A DNA stretch of 64,000 nt from Deltaproteobacteria bacterium (GCA_016218915.1 JACRCQ010000061.1:104051-168050); one strand, 5' to 3'; shown: positions 34,801 to 43,700, counted from the stretch's first letter. Numbers and translations are program-made. The notes: generated by a model not told the origin, from the letters alone.

Positions 34801-36217
34801 CGGAGACCAGGTCCGGGTCCGAGGTGGCGCCTGGGGAGAAGGCAATCAGGAGCTGGCCTGCGGGTTGATACGATGCCGGCGACGCGAGCTGGAATCGGTT
34901 GAGGGCCTCGAGATAGTCGAGCGCAAGCCGGGTGACGCGGCGATACTGGGCAGAGCCTCGGGCAGACATGCCAGGGAGATCGCCGCGCTGGTAGAGCAGA
35001 GAAGAGATCATGTACCAGCCGGTTTGCGTGGCCTCCACGCGTCCGATCATGGCCTCGTAGGACCGCGCCCATTGCGCAGGCGTGATCGCTCCTTGCGTTG
35101 CGAGCTGCGCGAGACGGTTGGCGAACAGCAGATCTCCTGCGAGGAGATCCTTGGGGACAGGCTTGTGCGAATGCTCGCAGCGCTGATCTGCCCCTGCTGC
35201 GGAATCGTGCTCGAAGACGTAGTCGATGGCCTCCAGGCGCGCAGGCGACAGAGCCGAGGACGCGATGGCGCGTTGCCGAGGCCAGGCCTGCTTGTCGTCA
35301 GCCCTCGACATCATCGTCCGGAGCCAGGCCACGTACGCCCCCTGCGCAGCTATCTGCTTTCGCGTGTGATCCTTGGCAGGATCGGGCTGCTGGTGCGGAT
35401 CCGCGTCCTTGGCCGGCTCCTGGCTCGCGCGAGCCTCCATGCCGAACAGGCCGCGTCTCGACGCGATCAAGCGGGCACGCATGCCGGTTGCGCTCTCTGC
35501 GTCCACGCTGTCGAGCATGCTGTCGAGCCGGGAGACAACCTGCGAAGCCTGCTGGAACTGCAAGGCGCCGAGCAGGGACAGCGCCTCGTTGGCGCCCGCT
35601 TCCAGCGCGAGGATGCGGGCAAGCTCCGCGCCCTGAGCATTGCCGAGAAACTTCCGCTCTTCCACGTAGACGGCAGGCACCTGGTAGAGCAGCGGTGCCA
35701 ACGGGTCGCTGCCGAGCGCGACTACGACGTCCTGCTCGCGAACCCATGCGATCGCGCTGAGCTTCGACTTGCGCGCAAGCGCCAGCAGCAGGTCATCGGC
35801 CTTCATCGAGCGCGGCGTCCCGAGCTCTTCCACCTCCAGCAGCAAGGGCTGCAGATCGCCGGGGCGCAGCTCCCTGCTTCGGGTCCTGAGCTCGGAAGCG
35901 ATGGCAGACAGGAGCGGCGACGGGCCGACGACGGCGGCCGGGTGGGCGAGCCGAGGAAGAGCCTTGAGACGGTTCCACAGGATCACCCAGCCATCGGAGG
36001 CACCGACAGAAGCGCTCCGGGCTGCGATGTAGGGTTCCACCCAGGGGTCGGTGTCCCCGCCCTCGAGCAGGGCCTTGGTCAGGAGCTTCTCGCATCGCTG
36101 CAGATCGTTGGGGGTGCAGACCGAGCCCTGGGAATCGGGAACGTGGCTGGGGGGAGTTGCGGGGCCGCACGCGGCGAGCACGGACACGCACGCGGCAAGA
36201 GCGAGACACCGGAGCAT
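31877..36217 (-). CDS. Very large lipoprotein of unknown function
   Basis: A 1446-residue lipoprotein (lipobox LAAC, Cys17) that I cannot assign. After the signal, the protein is Ala/Leu-rich and apparently helical through most of its length, with short repeated motifs suggestive of TPR-like scaffolds but no consistent repeat I can align. A few beta-rich windows (about residues 960-1080, containing VDVHMTTAQGF) break the helical pattern. Scattered cysteines (for example in QRCEKLL, DRCKVAQ, CSHK-like segments) may form disulphides. It converges on the GH44 gene with 12 bases between stops, and diverges from the GAF-GGDEF gene. Probably an outer-membrane-facing scaffold by inference only. Confidence 0.75.
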   Translation of the reverse strand: MLRCLALAACVSVLAACGPATPPSHVPDSQGSVCTPNDLQRCEKLLTKALLEGGDTDPWVEPYIAARSASVGASDGWVILWNRLKALPRLAHPAAVVGPSPLLSAIASELRTRSRELRPGDLQPLLLEVEELGTPRSMKADDLLLALARKSKLSAIAWVREQDVVVALGSDPLAPLLYQVPAVYVEERKFLGNAQGAELARILALEAGANEALSLLGALQFQQASQVVSRLDSMLDSVDAESATGMRARLIASRRGLFGMEARASQEPAKDADPHQQPDPAKDHTRKQIAAQGAYVAWLRTMMSRADDKQAWPRQRAIASSALSPARLEAIDYVFEHDSAAGADQRCEHSHKPVPKDLLAGDLLFANRLAQLATQGAITPAQWARSYEAMIGRVEATQTGWYMISSLLYQRGDLPGMSARGSAQYRRVTRLALDYLEALNRFQLASPASYQPAGQLLIAFSPGATSDPDLVSVLQRLMADNVKYKLAPARESKKVMELVLIGSMSALSFPEPMRTAYLTAVDKELNDKLRGELATQTGWDVALLYGVGALADHFLKGQADLVFTGDQISRALESSPDIKVRPMAVLAARAVQYAALGGSDKLEPDRVSPQGMGAGRRAARTRLRASLKQMAAPGETVADATLDGVTTLLDGMIATSVLMATEPKKDGASQARQCIAGPSKTSPKVDKNLRELGAARDALLRDRGLWEGKTTWAKRARLFTVVLSDILDIMATPSGGDPRYALPDKEATRSIREGLAEWTEPGVADGAASLHVLVRAGSREPDAWKTLADKHGNDIATVLRGVSSLVGSEGSLLSQVAIKAGMGVLQSTTPGAGPAPEPGILPYVRAFYDTGHPDHATVALLLSNVAGGTTSESAKLAQAIAIEHKSPAAWAISTRRAVGLTKPGQPLDAVEHERSLRMITDDRCKVAQVDPVVSAGQAVARFAKGEKEAATRTLDELIARAESDGLIVPRVHYRLSEPVGTGKMLVVDVHMTTAQGFIGENSMSLGMEVYSDKKPTGLKVEVLTNQAEDAGRFYAHVASVAAVYHWMQGHDALGTWDAARALQAIRTGVRLGAQVVSPSQKKWASDSDEELLLLSELALRRNQPLLAAELLRAVPRADTAPLPPTGKPAAETTEPLQSVALRAIDAVAEPLRRADQSLAAVRKARLCDAPRLPAAPEASTCEELRRGIALWRAGAYSTAPKLRPAGKETCFDDQTLIEVLRQLGAKKPAAGWPRALVDRTVKWTSRAVGSGYSQDAIAVMRAARDGELCDLGLIEVARDAARRPSMTPGDRVEWLSYALTCPGRRMDAGTWDDLFRLGEAAGKLTDAATTHRMDAAIVRLMIGQNAWDKLHEFASRPAFAEHLNKTGPAGGAMALAVEHASAILAGVKPDVDGTADRYQVSCIVFGDHGREAICRELGVLRNRISREPIGKLTESSRRLLESAAAP

Positions 36218-36348
36218 GCGCGATACGTGCAGCCTACCCCTCGGATGCGTCAAGCACGAATCGGCTGGAATCGGGGGCTTCGGCGCTCCGGACCTCCTGT
36301 CTCCCCTGGTGAGAGCGTCGAAACGCGGGTACGCTTCTGTCGGCTTCC

Positions 36349-37881
36349 ATGCAACATACCATCGCCCTCACTGCCGATCTTGCGCTCATTTGCGATGGAG
36401 CAGGCACGGTGCTGGAGGTGGTGCAGAGCAGCGCGGCGTTCGACACGACGACGTGGAAGGGGATGGGCTTCCCTTCGCTCGTGACTGAGTCCGCCAGGGA
36501 CAAGGCGATCGAGTTCATCCACCGGCTCAAGGTGCGGGGCGTGGTGTTCGCGGCTGATCTGCAGCTCGCCCACGGACCAGGTGCGATGCGCTTCGTGGGC
36601 GGCATGTCCGGTGACACGTTCCTCGTCGTAGGGCTGGCAGGCGCTGCGGAGCCGCAATCCCTGTTCGAGGCGTGGGTGCGGGCGAGCGTGGAGCAGGGGT
36701 CGGCGTGGCGCAACATGACCGAATCCTCGGTGCGAGGACGCGTGCTGCGCAGTGATCGCGGCGCGGATCTGCGCGAGGACCTTCTGCAGGAGCTCACCCG
36801 TCTCAACGAGGAGCTCACCAGCTCGCAGCGCTCCCTGGCGGAGCATCATGCGCAGCTCGAGCGCGCGATTGCCGAGCGCGATCGACGCATGCGTCTGATG
36901 ACCCTGGTGCAGGAAGCCACGGAAGATCTGAGCGCAACGCTGGACGCGGACGCCCTGCCGGCGAGAGCGATCGACTGGGCTCTAAAGGCGATCCCCGCGG
37001 CTCGCGCGGCCATGCTGCTCGAGCGCCGGCCGCGGTCGCACCGTCTGGAGGTCCGCGCCGCGCGAGGATTCAGGGAGGACACGCTGGGGATGCTGCTGGA
37101 GGAGACCGATCCCTGCGTGCGCGAAGCCCTGCTGGCGGGGCGTGCGTTTTGCGCGCGCGAAGGCTTTGGCACGTCGGCCGCCGAATCGGCCCCCTCTGAC
37201 TTTGCCGACGCTCGCTCGGTGATATCGGCTCCTCTGACGGGCGATCCGGGGGGCGCATTGCTCTTGCTGTCAGACCTCGCCAAGGCCTTCGACCCTGATG
37301 CCGAGTGGTTCATCGACGCGTTGTGCAACCCCATTTCGAGTGCGTGGCACAACGCCCGCGTGCACGTCGAGATGGAGCGCCTGGCGGTGACCGATCCCTT
37401 GACCGGCACCTACAACCGTCGCGGCTTCAACGACCTCGCCAAGCGCGAGTTCGATCGGGCTCGACGCTATGGCCACCCGCTCGGATTGATCCTCTTCGAC
37501 ATCGATCGGTTCAAGCTCGTCAATGACACCCACGGGCACGCTGTGGGAGATCAGGTGCTCGCCGAGATTGGCTCGACCTGCAGAAGGTTCCTGCGAAGCT
37601 CGGACATCGTGGCGCGTCTCGGAGGAGACGAGTTCGCCATCCTCGTCGTGGAGACCGACAAGGCAGGCGCCGCTGTGGTGGCCGGAAGGCTCCGCGCGAG
37701 GATTGACCAGGAGCCGGTCCAGACCGATGCCGGGCCGATTGCGGTTACGGTCAGCGTGGGGAGCACCGTCCTCGACTCCGGGTGCAAGGAGTTCTCGACG
37801 CTGATCGGGCGGGCGGACGAGGCGATGTACGAGGCAAAGAAGGCTGGACGAAACCGGGTGGCAGCCTGGACCGCCAAGTAG
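36349..37881 (+). CDS. PAS/GAF-GGDEF diguanylate cyclase
   Basis: A 510-residue cytoplasmic cyclase. The first 110 residues resemble a PAS-type sensor, followed by a coiled coil (about 140-190, EELTSSQRSLAEHH) and a GAF domain (about 195-340). The GGDEF domain has the active site GGDEF at 425-429 and a product-binding I-site RSSD at 416-419. The DIDRFKLVNDTHGHAVGDQVL block is canonical. No phospho-receiver is present, so input should come through the PAS/GAF part. ATG at 36349. It lies divergent from the large lipoprotein gene with about 131 bases between starts. The second GGDEF protein in this window, 7 kb from the first. Confidence 0.92.
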   Translation: MQHTIALTADLALICDGAGTVLEVVQSSAAFDTTTWKGMGFPSLVTESARDKAIEFIHRLKVRGVVFAADLQLAHGPGAMRFVGGMSGDTFLVVGLAGAAEPQSLFEAWVRASVEQGSAWRNMTESSVRGRVLRSDRGADLREDLLQELTRLNEELTSSQRSLAEHHAQLERAIAERDRRMRLMTLVQEATEDLSATLDADALPARAIDWALKAIPAARAAMLLERRPRSHRLEVRAARGFREDTLGMLLEETDPCVREALLAGRAFCAREGFGTSAAESAPSDFADARSVISAPLTGDPGGALLLLSDLAKAFDPDAEWFIDALCNPISSAWHNARVHVEMERLAVTDPLTGTYNRRGFNDLAKREFDRARRYGHPLGLILFDIDRFKLVNDTHGHAVGDQVLAEIGSTCRRFLRSSDIVARLGGDEFAILVVETDKAGAAVVAGRLRARIDQEPVQTDAGPIAVTVSVGSTVLDSGCKEFSTLIGRADEAMYEAKKAGRNRVAAWTAK

Positions 37882-37889
37882 GGGGGGGC

Positions 37890-38678
37890 GTGCATCCGGT
37901 TCTTCGCGACCCGAGTCGAGTCTCGCCGCTGCTGGCTCCGGTCCTGGCAGCGATGCTCGAGGATCCGCGACCGGCGTATGCGCAGGCCGCACGCTGTGCG
38001 GTGGATGCGATCGAGGCAGGGACCCTGGTTGCGCTCCAATCCTCGGGCACGCGCTACTGGATCTGCCTGCGCGAGCCGCGGGCTCGCCCTGCTGCAGCGG
38101 CGGTGGGAGCGATCTTCCAGTGCCTCTACCGGTCGTGGCCCCCCCGCTCCGATCAGGACATCACCGGATGGATTGTCGTTCAGGACGGGTACGCGTCCGG
38201 AGCGCTGGTGCTGGTCCACGAGATTGGGCACTTCCTCAACCGCTTGGTGGTCTGGCAGCGCACGCAGCAGGCTGCTGACCTGGTGGAGCCTTGGATCGCG
38301 CAAGGGCTCGAAGAAGGAGTAGCGAGGACGGTGCGAGCGAGGTTGCTCGACGAGATCGCAGCGCGGCATCTGGCCTGGCTCGCGCAAGAAGGGAGGGTTC
38401 CGGGAGTCACGGCCATGCCTGAGCCTGGAGCGATGTTCGCGTGCGCTGTCAAGATCGCGTCGTATCCGGAGGTCTACGGCGACACGGTGCTGATGCCGCG
38501 CGTGATCGCGCGCGCAGACCTGCTCCGCGCCCAGGTTGCTGCGTGGATGCCCGGGTTGCGGGGCTTCCGGTTCTTCGATCCGTCGAGCAAGGAAGCTGTG
38601 CATCACGCGCAATGGCTCGACGGTGAGATCGAGCTTGGAGTACGCGCGCCACTCGTGGCGCCGGAGGGGACGTTGTGA
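37890..38678 (+). CDS. HExxH-motif zincin-like protein
   Basis: A 262-residue protein with the motif H110-E-I-G-H114-F-L-N, flanked by a hydrophobic strand (ASGALVLV) and helix (NRLVVWQ), as in metallopeptidase zincins. A third ligand could be Glu in the EVYGD or LEEGVART stretch (gluzincin style). The rest is not recognised. The start is GTG, nine bases after the stop of the cyclase gene and after a run of G residues that includes a ribosome-binding-like AGGGGGGG. No signal peptide, so the protein is likely cytoplasmic. The rarity of such orphan HExxH proteins makes protease activity an inference only. Confidence 0.65.
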   Translation: MHPVLRDPSRVSPLLAPVLAAMLEDPRPAYAQAARCAVDAIEAGTLVALQSSGTRYWICLREPRARPAAAAVGAIFQCLYRSWPPRSDQDITGWIVVQDGYASGALVLVHEIGHFLNRLVVWQRTQQAADLVEPWIAQGLEEGVARTVRARLLDEIAARHLAWLAQEGRVPGVTAMPEPGAMFACAVKIASYPEVYGDTVLMPRVIARADLLRAQVAAWMPGLRGFRFFDPSSKEAVHHAQWLDGEIELGVRAPLVAPEGTL

Positions 38679-38730
38679 GACTAATCCTTGACTTCCCCTC
38701 CCTTCTCGACGACGCATCGTGGCGTCTGCC

Positions 38731-40311
38731 ATGAAGTCCGGTCGCCCAGCCTTCGCTGTTGCATTCGCGGTGCTCGCCGCGTTGCCGTCCTGTGCAAGCA
38801 AGCCCAAGGCTGGTGCGGACGCTTCGCCATCCGCGTCGGTCTCTGCCAGCGTTGCGCCTACCGCGTCGGCTTCTGCGGCCGCATCCGCGGAGCCGGAGGA
38901 CATCGTGTTCGACGAGCCCGATGCTGCGGTGATCTCGGAGCCGGACGGCGGCGACCCTCGATTCGCGGACCTGCCTGCCCGGACGGTGCAGAAGGACGGC
39001 TCGTTCAAGATCGCCTCCAAGGCGCTGCAGGCGTGGGTGCACCGCTATCCCGACGATGAGACGCCGTACCTCGGCTACCTTCGTGCGGGCACGATCGTGG
39101 ATCGCTCCGAGCACCCGATCGTGCAGACCAAGCGCTGCAAGGCCGGGTGGTACGAAGTGCTGCCCAAGGGCTACCTGTGTGCTGGGCGCAGGGCCACGCT
39201 CGATGTCAATGATCCGGTCGTGGTTGCGTCGTGGAAGCGGCCGAGGCGCGGCGAGCCGCTCCCGTACTTCTATGTGCGCCCTGGCGAGCCTCCACCGCTT
39301 CTGTACTTCACCCTCCCGTCCCTCAAGGATCAGATCCGCTTCGAGGGCCCCAAGCTCAAGGAGCACATCGCCATCCACACGCCGTCGCGGCTCCAGAACG
39401 TCGATGTGCTCGGAAAGCCGGACCCGATTCCGGACTTCCTCGCGCCTGGCAAGCAGCTCCCCAATCCCTACGGCGCAAAAGGGCGTCTGCGATACGTCGT
39501 GCAGGAGGGCAAGGCCAATCCCCAGGCTGCCTTCGCCTTGATGTCGGTCCACGAGCACGAGGGACGGCTCTTCGGACTCACCACCGAGCTCGATCTGCTC
39601 GCCATCGATCGCACCAAGATCGTTCGTCCCCAGGCCACGCGCGGCGGCCACATCGATGGCCTGCCCGGCGGCATCGTGCTGACGCACGGCGCGCCGCGGT
39701 ACACGATCGACGAGGAGGGCAAGCGCAAGACCGACGGCGTGTACGTGCGTCACGAAGTCGTGGGCTTGACCGGAGAATCCAAGGGCGAGCTGCTCAAGAC
39801 GATCGACGATCACTGGGTGCAGTCGGGCGTGCTGCAGATGCTCAAGCCCCGCGGCTCGTTCCCATCGTTCGCCACAGAGTCGCGCAAGTGGATCGACATC
39901 TCGATCAAGTCCCAGATGCTCACCGCCTACGAGGGCACCAAGCCCGTGTACGTGGCGTACGTGTCCACCGGGCTCGGGGAGATGGGCGACCCGGTCAAGA
40001 CGTTTGCAACGGTACGGGGCGCGTTCACGATCAAGTCCAAGCACGTGACCGCCACGATGACGGGGAGTGCGCAGGCGGACTACGAGCTCGCGGACGTGCC
40101 CTACGTGCAGTATTTCCATGAGAGCTACGCGCTGCACGGTGCGTTCTGGCACGACAGCTTCGGGCGCGTGCACAGCCATGGGTGCATCAATCTGGCGCCC
40201 GTGGATGCGGCCTGGCTGTTCGAGTGGACGGATCCACAGGTGCCGCCGGATTGGCACGGAGCGAATGCGACGGCGGATCAGCCGGGTACCGTGGTGTACG
40301 TGCACGGCTGA
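38731..40311 (+). CDS. L,D-transpeptidase (YkuD) lipoprotein
   Basis: A 526-residue lipoprotein (lipobox LPSC, Cys21) ending in a YkuD L,D-transpeptidase domain. The catalytic motif is SHGC485IN, preceded by the conserved His in YALHGAFWHDSFG. The enzyme makes 3-3 cross-links in peptidoglycan or attaches proteins to it. The linker (about 25-70) is Ser/Ala-rich and acidic, and residues about 85-350 hold an extra beta-rich region with two Cys in KRCKAGWYEVLPKGYLC, perhaps an SH3-like wall-binding part. The ATG at 38731 directly precedes the signal. It lies beside the cell-envelope kinase genes. Periplasmic. Confidence 0.9.
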   Translation: MKSGRPAFAVAFAVLAALPSCASKPKAGADASPSASVSASVAPTASASAAASAEPEDIVFDEPDAAVISEPDGGDPRFADLPARTVQKDGSFKIASKALQAWVHRYPDDETPYLGYLRAGTIVDRSEHPIVQTKRCKAGWYEVLPKGYLCAGRRATLDVNDPVVVASWKRPRRGEPLPYFYVRPGEPPPLLYFTLPSLKDQIRFEGPKLKEHIAIHTPSRLQNVDVLGKPDPIPDFLAPGKQLPNPYGAKGRLRYVVQEGKANPQAAFALMSVHEHEGRLFGLTTELDLLAIDRTKIVRPQATRGGHIDGLPGGIVLTHGAPRYTIDEEGKRKTDGVYVRHEVVGLTGESKGELLKTIDDHWVQSGVLQMLKPRGSFPSFATESRKWIDISIKSQMLTAYEGTKPVYVAYVSTGLGEMGDPVKTFATVRGAFTIKSKHVTATMTGSAQADYELADVPYVQYFHESYALHGAFWHDSFGRVHSHGCINLAPVDAAWLFEWTDPQVPPDWHGANATADQPGTVVYVHG

Positions 40312-40410
40312 ACCCGCAGCCTTCGCGGGAGTTCGAGATCAAGTTGCCCCGGTCGTAGGGCGCGGATAGGCTGTTTGCGGCTTCACGCAGGGCGGAGCAG
40401 TGCAGGCTCG

Positions 40411-41955
40411 ATGACCCAACAACCGCAGTCCCAACCGAAGTCGGATGGTCGGCTGACCTGGCCCGACGGCGTGCCTCGCACAGGCGAGGTCATCGGTGCC
40501 AAGTACGTCGTCGAAGGGCTGCTGGGCGCTGGCGGCATGGGCGTGGTGCTGGCCGCACGCCACAGCCAGCTGGGACAGCAGGTGGCGATCAAGGTCCTGC
40601 TCCCCGAGTCGCTTCGCGATCCCGTTGCCAACGAGCGCTTTCTTCGCGAAGCGCGCGCGGCCATCGCCATCCGAAGCGAGCACGTCGCGCGCGTGATGGA
40701 CTTCGGCACCCTCGAGTCCGGCTCTCCCTATCTCGTCATGGAGCACCTGGAGGGCAACGACCTCAAGGAGCAGCTCCTTCGACGCAGTCCACTGCCGATT
40801 TCCACGGTGATCGACTACGTGATCCAGGCCTGCGAAGCGCTCTGCGAGGCCCACAAGCGGGGCATCGTCCACCGCGATCTCAAGCCTGCGAACCTCTTTC
40901 TCTCCGCGCGCATGGACGGCTCACCGCACGTGCGCGTGCTGGACTTCGGCATCTCCAAGACCGTGAGCCTGGCTGCGGCTGCGACCGGCTCGGGCGACGG
41001 GATCACGCGGACCGATGCGGTGTTCGGGACGCCCGCGTACATGTCTCCTGAGCAGCTTCGCAGCTCGAAGCTCGTGGATCACCGAACCGACCTGTGGTCG
41101 CTCGGCGTGGTCCTCTACGAGCTGCTCACGGGCAAGCTTCCCTTTGGGAGTACCAGCGACGGCATCGTGGCGATGTGTGCCCACATCCTCGAGGATCCCC
41201 CGCCGCCCATGCGCGCCATGCGCCCTGACGTCCCGCCTGCCCTGGAAGCGGCCGTGATCCGGTGCCTCGCCAAGCAGCCCGCAGAACGGTTCCAGTCGAT
41301 CTCCGAGCTCACCGACGCCATCAGCGCGTTCGGCTCCTCGGGCAGCGCAGAAATCGCAGCGCGCATCGCGCGCATGAGCGACGACAACCTCGCCTACAAC
41401 GCCACGGTCAAGAGCGACTCTGGTCCGCTGTCCGCCAAGAGCGGTCCCAACACCTCGAGCGCGTGGGGAAAGACCGGCTCGCCCACGCGACGCCGCTCGG
41501 TTGCCCGGATTGGCACGGTGGCAGCGGTCATGCTGACCATCGGCTTCGCCATCGGAGGAGCCTGGATCCTCGGAAGCCGCAGCGCGTCCCGCACCTCCTC
41601 GTCGACGTCGACCTCGGTCGAAATCGCGCGCAGCTCCAACCCCGCCGCGTCCGATTCCAGCCTGCCGAGTGTTTCCACGAGCGTCGCGGCCGCTGCGCCC
41701 ACTGCCCCGAGCGCTGCCGTGATCGCCTCTGCCGCGCCTGCGGTTCCTCCCGCTCCGGTAGCAAGTGCATCCCCCGCTGCACCCAAGGTTCCCGTCGCCA
41801 CGCCTACGGCCAAACCCGAGCCAGCAAAGTCGGCTGCGCCAGAGGTCCCCAAGTGCGAGGCGGGCAAAGCGATGTCCAACGGCCACTGCTGCCGTGTGGG
41901 GTTCGAGTGGAAGGGCGGAGAATGCGTCCCCGGCACTGCCAAGGTACTTCCATGA
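40411..41955 (+). CDS. Transmembrane Ser/Thr protein kinase
   Basis: A 514-residue eukaryote-type kinase. The N-terminal catalytic domain (about 25-290) has GAGGMGVVLAARH (nucleotide loop), VAIKVL (Lys), VHRD156LKPANL (catalytic Asp), DFGISK and GTPAYMSPEQ. A single transmembrane helix lies at about 367-389. The outer part is a Pro/Ala/Ser-rich stretch of about 90 residues ending with a small Cys cluster, CEAGKAMSNGHCC-x10-C. The stop overlaps the start of the next gene as ATGA, so kinase and PEGA-like protein are made together. The small Cys cluster might be a sensor; that is inference. Confidence 0.94.
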   Translation: MTQQPQSQPKSDGRLTWPDGVPRTGEVIGAKYVVEGLLGAGGMGVVLAARHSQLGQQVAIKVLLPESLRDPVANERFLREARAAIAIRSEHVARVMDFGTLESGSPYLVMEHLEGNDLKEQLLRRSPLPISTVIDYVIQACEALCEAHKRGIVHRDLKPANLFLSARMDGSPHVRVLDFGISKTVSLAAAATGSGDGITRTDAVFGTPAYMSPEQLRSSKLVDHRTDLWSLGVVLYELLTGKLPFGSTSDGIVAMCAHILEDPPPPMRAMRPDVPPALEAAVIRCLAKQPAERFQSISELTDAISAFGSSGSAEIAARIARMSDDNLAYNATVKSDSGPLSAKSGPNTSSAWGKTGSPTRRRSVARIGTVAAVMLTIGFAIGGAWILGSRSASRTSSSTSTSVEIARSSNPAASDSSLPSVSTSVAAAAPTAPSAAVIASAAPAVPPAPVASASPAAPKVPVATPTAKPEPAKSAAPEVPKCEAGKAMSNGHCCRVGFEWKGGECVPGTAKVLP

Positions 41956-43103
41956 ATCGATCGGTGCGAGCGTATGGGGTCGGGCTCATGCTCCTCGCAG
42001 CAGCACTGCTGCCCCGACCCGCGCTGGCGCAAGACCCCAACACCGATGCGGCGCGTGAGCACTTCGCCAAGGGCGTGGAGCTGTTCGAGAAGGACGACTT
42101 CGTCGGCGCGCTCGAGCAGTTCGAGATTGCAGGCAAGACGCACCGGTCGCCGACGATCACCTACAACATCGCGCGCGCCCGCGAGAGCCTGGGACAGGCG
42201 CAGGCAGCGTACGACGCGTACGAGGCATACATCGGTGAAGCGGGCGCGCAAGCCGAGTTCCTCGACGCCGCGACCGTAGCGCTGTCGCGGATCAAGGCGC
42301 GCTCCACCCGGCTGCGCGTGGAGACGGAGCCGCAAGGTGCGGTAGTTCGCGTCGACGGCATGATTGCCCGCGACAAGTCGCCGTCCACCATGCTGGTCTT
42401 CCGCGGACTGCATCGCGTCGAGGTCGAGCTCGAGGGGTGGATCGACGCCCGCGACGTGGTCGCCGAAGGCGCGGGGAGTGCTGCCACGGTCCGGCTGCTT
42501 CGGCCCAAGGCCGAGCCCAAGGCCGCTGCGCCTGCGCCTGCGCCCACGCGAGCGGAGCACGTGTTCACCGGGCTGACGGCCGGGATCGCGTTCTCGCTCA
42601 ACTACTCGGCCTTGGTCGTCAAGGCCAACCCGACCACCGATGCGACCACCGGAGCCAAGCCGCCAGAATACAAGACAGCGTCGGTGATGTTCGGGCTGGT
42701 GCTGGAGACCGGATACGCCTTCAATCCGCGCACCGCGGTGATGCTACGGGGCAATTGCGGGCTGGGCGAGACCAGCAAAGCCAGGTTCTCCCTGGGGTCG
42801 CTGAGCCTCGCGCTGTCCTGGCGTGCCACGCCGCGCTGGTGGGTCGGTGGTGGCGGCATCATGGGCTCCACCAAGAAGGATCTGGGCGCGACCTACTCGC
42901 CGCTCGTCGGCGCAACGGTCGACGACTCGATCGAGTTCGTGAGCAATCCAGCGCTCGGTCCCATGGTGGAAGCAGGGCTGGTGCTGGCGGACAACGACTA
43001 CGGCCAGTGGGTCCTGTCGATCTTTCCGAGCCTGCTGCTTGGCACGGGGCAGGGGCAGTCCACGCTCTACGTACCGTTGGCAATCGGACACCGCTGGTAC
43101 TGA
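41952..43103 (+). CDS. TPR/PEGA-like envelope protein coupled to kinase
   Basis: A 383-residue exported protein. The signal peptide ends at ALAQ (about residue 26). TPR-like helices occupy about 32-110, a PEGA-like beta domain about 113-185 (LRVETEPQGAVVRVDGMIARD), a Pro/Ala linker, and a C-terminal beta-rich part (about 195-383) that ends in an aromatic residue as outer-membrane beta-barrels do (IGHRWY). The ATG overlaps the stop of the kinase gene, which fixes the start. Related in plan to the protein at 44-1288. It may be a ligand-binding or anchoring partner for the kinase outer part; this is context-based. Confidence 0.85.
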   Translation: MNRSVRAYGVGLMLLAAALLPRPALAQDPNTDAAREHFAKGVELFEKDDFVGALEQFEIAGKTHRSPTITYNIARARESLGQAQAAYDAYEAYIGEAGAQAEFLDAATVALSRIKARSTRLRVETEPQGAVVRVDGMIARDKSPSTMLVFRGLHRVEVELEGWIDARDVVAEGAGSAATVRLLRPKAEPKAAAPAPAPTRAEHVFTGLTAGIAFSLNYSALVVKANPTTDATTGAKPPEYKTASVMFGLVLETGYAFNPRTAVMLRGNCGLGETSKARFSLGSLSLALSWRATPRWWVGGGGIMGSTKKDLGATYSPLVGATVDDSIEFVSNPALGPMVEAGLVLADNDYGQWVLSIFPSLLLGTGQGQSTLYVPLAIGHRWY

Positions 43104-43165
43104 GTGCCTCTCGCTGGAGCCCGTTGCACAAGGGCTTCAGACTCCAGGCTGCAGGCTCACATCCT

Positions 43166-43642
43166 CTAGCTACACGTGAACCGAGCCGCTCCGCGCAGGT
43201 TCTCGCACGAGAATCGTACGTCCCCGGATAGCACCGCCACGCCGTTGATTCGCGTGCCTGTGCCGCGCATGGATCCCACGACGGCGCGGCAAGGGACTGC
43301 CACGTACTCCTCGTTGGAACCTGGCGCGCGAAACGCCACGGTCATCGGCCCAATCGGGTTGCGCACGATCCTCACCGCGTGCTGCTTGTCCTCGGACATC
43401 AATGTCACGCCGTAGAACCCCTCGCGCATCCCGGATGCACAGTGTCCGACCGGGAAAGTCCACACGCCTGCCGGCGCACCGGAAGCCTCGATCGTGCCAG
43501 CCGTCGGCGCCGTGTCCGTCTGATCCTCGAGAAACTCCTGGTAGCCGGCGCATCCTGAGCTCGTGCAAGGCAGCACGAGGCAACAGGCCGACCAAGCGAT
43601 CGTTGCCGCCAGTGCGCGCGCTGGGATTGGCCGGGTCTGCAT
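43166..43642 (-). CDS. Small putative lipoprotein
   Basis: A 158-residue protein with an N-terminal hydrophobic signal and lipobox SSGC (Cys31). The mature part contains a repeated Gly/Thr-rich beta pattern and four Cys (for example in GHCAS, VPCRAV, FSCENL, FTCS), probably two disulphides. No family recognised. The ATG at 43642 fits. It converges with the kinase/PEGA unit with about 60 bases between stops; a GCCC...GGGC hairpin lies in that gap. Likely periplasmic. Confidence 0.65.
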   Translation of the reverse strand: MQTRPIPARALAATIAWSACCLVLPCTSSGCAGYQEFLEDQTDTAPTAGTIEASGAPAGVWTFPVGHCASGMREGFYGVTLMSEDKQHAVRIVRNPIGPMTVAFRAPGSNEEYVAVPCRAVVGSMRGTGTRINGVAVLSGDVRFSCENLRGAARFTCS

Positions 43643-43700
43643 GCGTTTGTCGAGCCTACGTTGCGGGTCTGCCGAAGCCAGGATAGGTTAGCTCACGAGC

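Noticed and set aside
43104..43165. Terminator between convergent genes
   Set aside because: A GCCC...GGGC hairpin exists but is bulged and lacks a T run, so it is too weak to list.
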